54,122 nucleotides of DNA. Origin: an uncultured Bacteroidales bacterium. GTDB taxonomy: Bacteria; Bacteroidota; Bacteroidia; Bacteroidales; Paludibacteraceae. Below, one piece after another: positions 53,971 through 54,122 of the stretch (position 1 is its first letter; each line of letters begins with the position of its first letter). The DNA is taken from the NCBI GenBank assembly GCA_903911085.1, contig CAIWCC010000080.1, positions 1 through 54,122 on the forward strand. Direction: 5' to 3'. Position numbers and translations under genes: made by a program. The notes below the pieces were generated by a model. That model was given only the letters and a program-made list of their open reading frames with translations. It searched no databases and had not been told where the DNA came from.

Positions 53971-54122
53971 ACAAAAATTTCGTAACTACTCAGCACTTGA
54001 TATTTAGAAATTATTAGCCACGGCAAGGATTGCCAAGAAAGGATTTTGATTATTCTTTTTGGCAGTTTGTGCGATGGAATGAATTTGACAGTAAGTATGT
54101 GAACCCATTTGGGATTTAAACA
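53971..54122 (-). mobile_element. End of an insertion sequence (partial, runs off the right edge)
   Basis: From about 53971 the sequence no longer continues the SDR gene. It carries a short non-coding end (GTGCTGAGTAGTTACG on the minus strand) and then the C-terminal codons of a transposase-like frame. The exact end and any inverted repeat cannot be fixed because the other end is outside the window. Confidence 0.45.
54004..54122 (-). CDS. Transposase C-terminus, IS66-like (partial)
   Basis: The last 38 codons before the TAA at 54006-54004 (frame from 54120) read as QMGSHTYCQIHSIAQTAKKN followed by NQNPFLAILAVANNF. This resembles the C-terminal FRS..GA..yA.I.Si..T..KN..N.F.AI pattern of IS66-family transposases. 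The match is short and by memory, so the family name is tentative. Confidence 0.4.
   Translation of the reverse strand, partial: FKSQMGSHTYCQIHSIAQTAKKNNQNPFLAILAVANNF

Overview
The window looks like a Bacteroidetes chromosome, most like a free-living, Paludibacter-type Bacteroidales. The lineage call rests on several signs: low GC, TAnnTTTG-type promoters, tandem SusC/SusD pairs, a one-protein hybrid two-component regulator (HTCS), C-terminal sorting domains of the type IX secretion system (T9SS), a lipoprotein TamA (TamL), fused SecDF, and a tRNA gene without an encoded CCA end. The genus is an inference.

Layout. Positions 1-8.5 kb are housekeeping: nhaA, secDF, an initiator tRNA-fMet with a clean promoter and terminator, tamL, and a SpoU-family RNA methyltransferase. 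Positions 8.6-48.7 kb form one large polysaccharide utilization locus (PUL). It contains: (a) a single secreted multimodular protein (8656-11784); (b) a six-gene enzyme operon on the minus strand (26395 down to 12096) encoding two GH43-like proteins, a GH78, a tiny remnant protein, a GH106 and a GH2; (c) the divergent HTCS regulator (26592-30713, plus strand); (d) an eight-gene uptake operon (43725 down to 30831) with a two-module secreted protein, two small lipoproteins, two SusC/SusD pairs and a final lipoprotein; (e) a URO-D-like protein plus GH30 pair (47174 down to 43885); (f) another two-module secreted protein (47374-48696). Positions 49.2-54.1 kb are general genes: an aldose-epimerase-like protein, DUF4268, DprA, VanZ and an M48 protease. 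They end in an epimerase gene cut off by what looks like an insertion sequence running off the right edge.

How it works together (inference). The GH43-like proteins, the GH30 and the three module-only proteins carry T9SS sorting tails and should act at or outside the cell surface. The SusC/SusD pairs would import oligosaccharides. GH78, GH106 and GH2 lack the tail and should act in the periplasm, removing L-rhamnose and probably beta-galactose. A rhamnose-capped galactan, such as type II arabinogalactan side chains, or another rhamnogalactan, is a reasonable target.

Most notable observations. First, four PUL promoters carry the same 35-bp element made of two 11-bp direct half-sites with a 21-bp period, and in all four the element sits exactly 22 bp from the -7 box. 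It is a strong candidate for the operator of the local HTCS. Second, a roughly 160-190 residue non-catalytic module ending in a Y-[YF]-x-D-x-I...PR signature recurs about ten times across six proteins of the locus, plus one relic. Three proteins are essentially only this module plus a sorting tail, and each is the first gene behind an operator.
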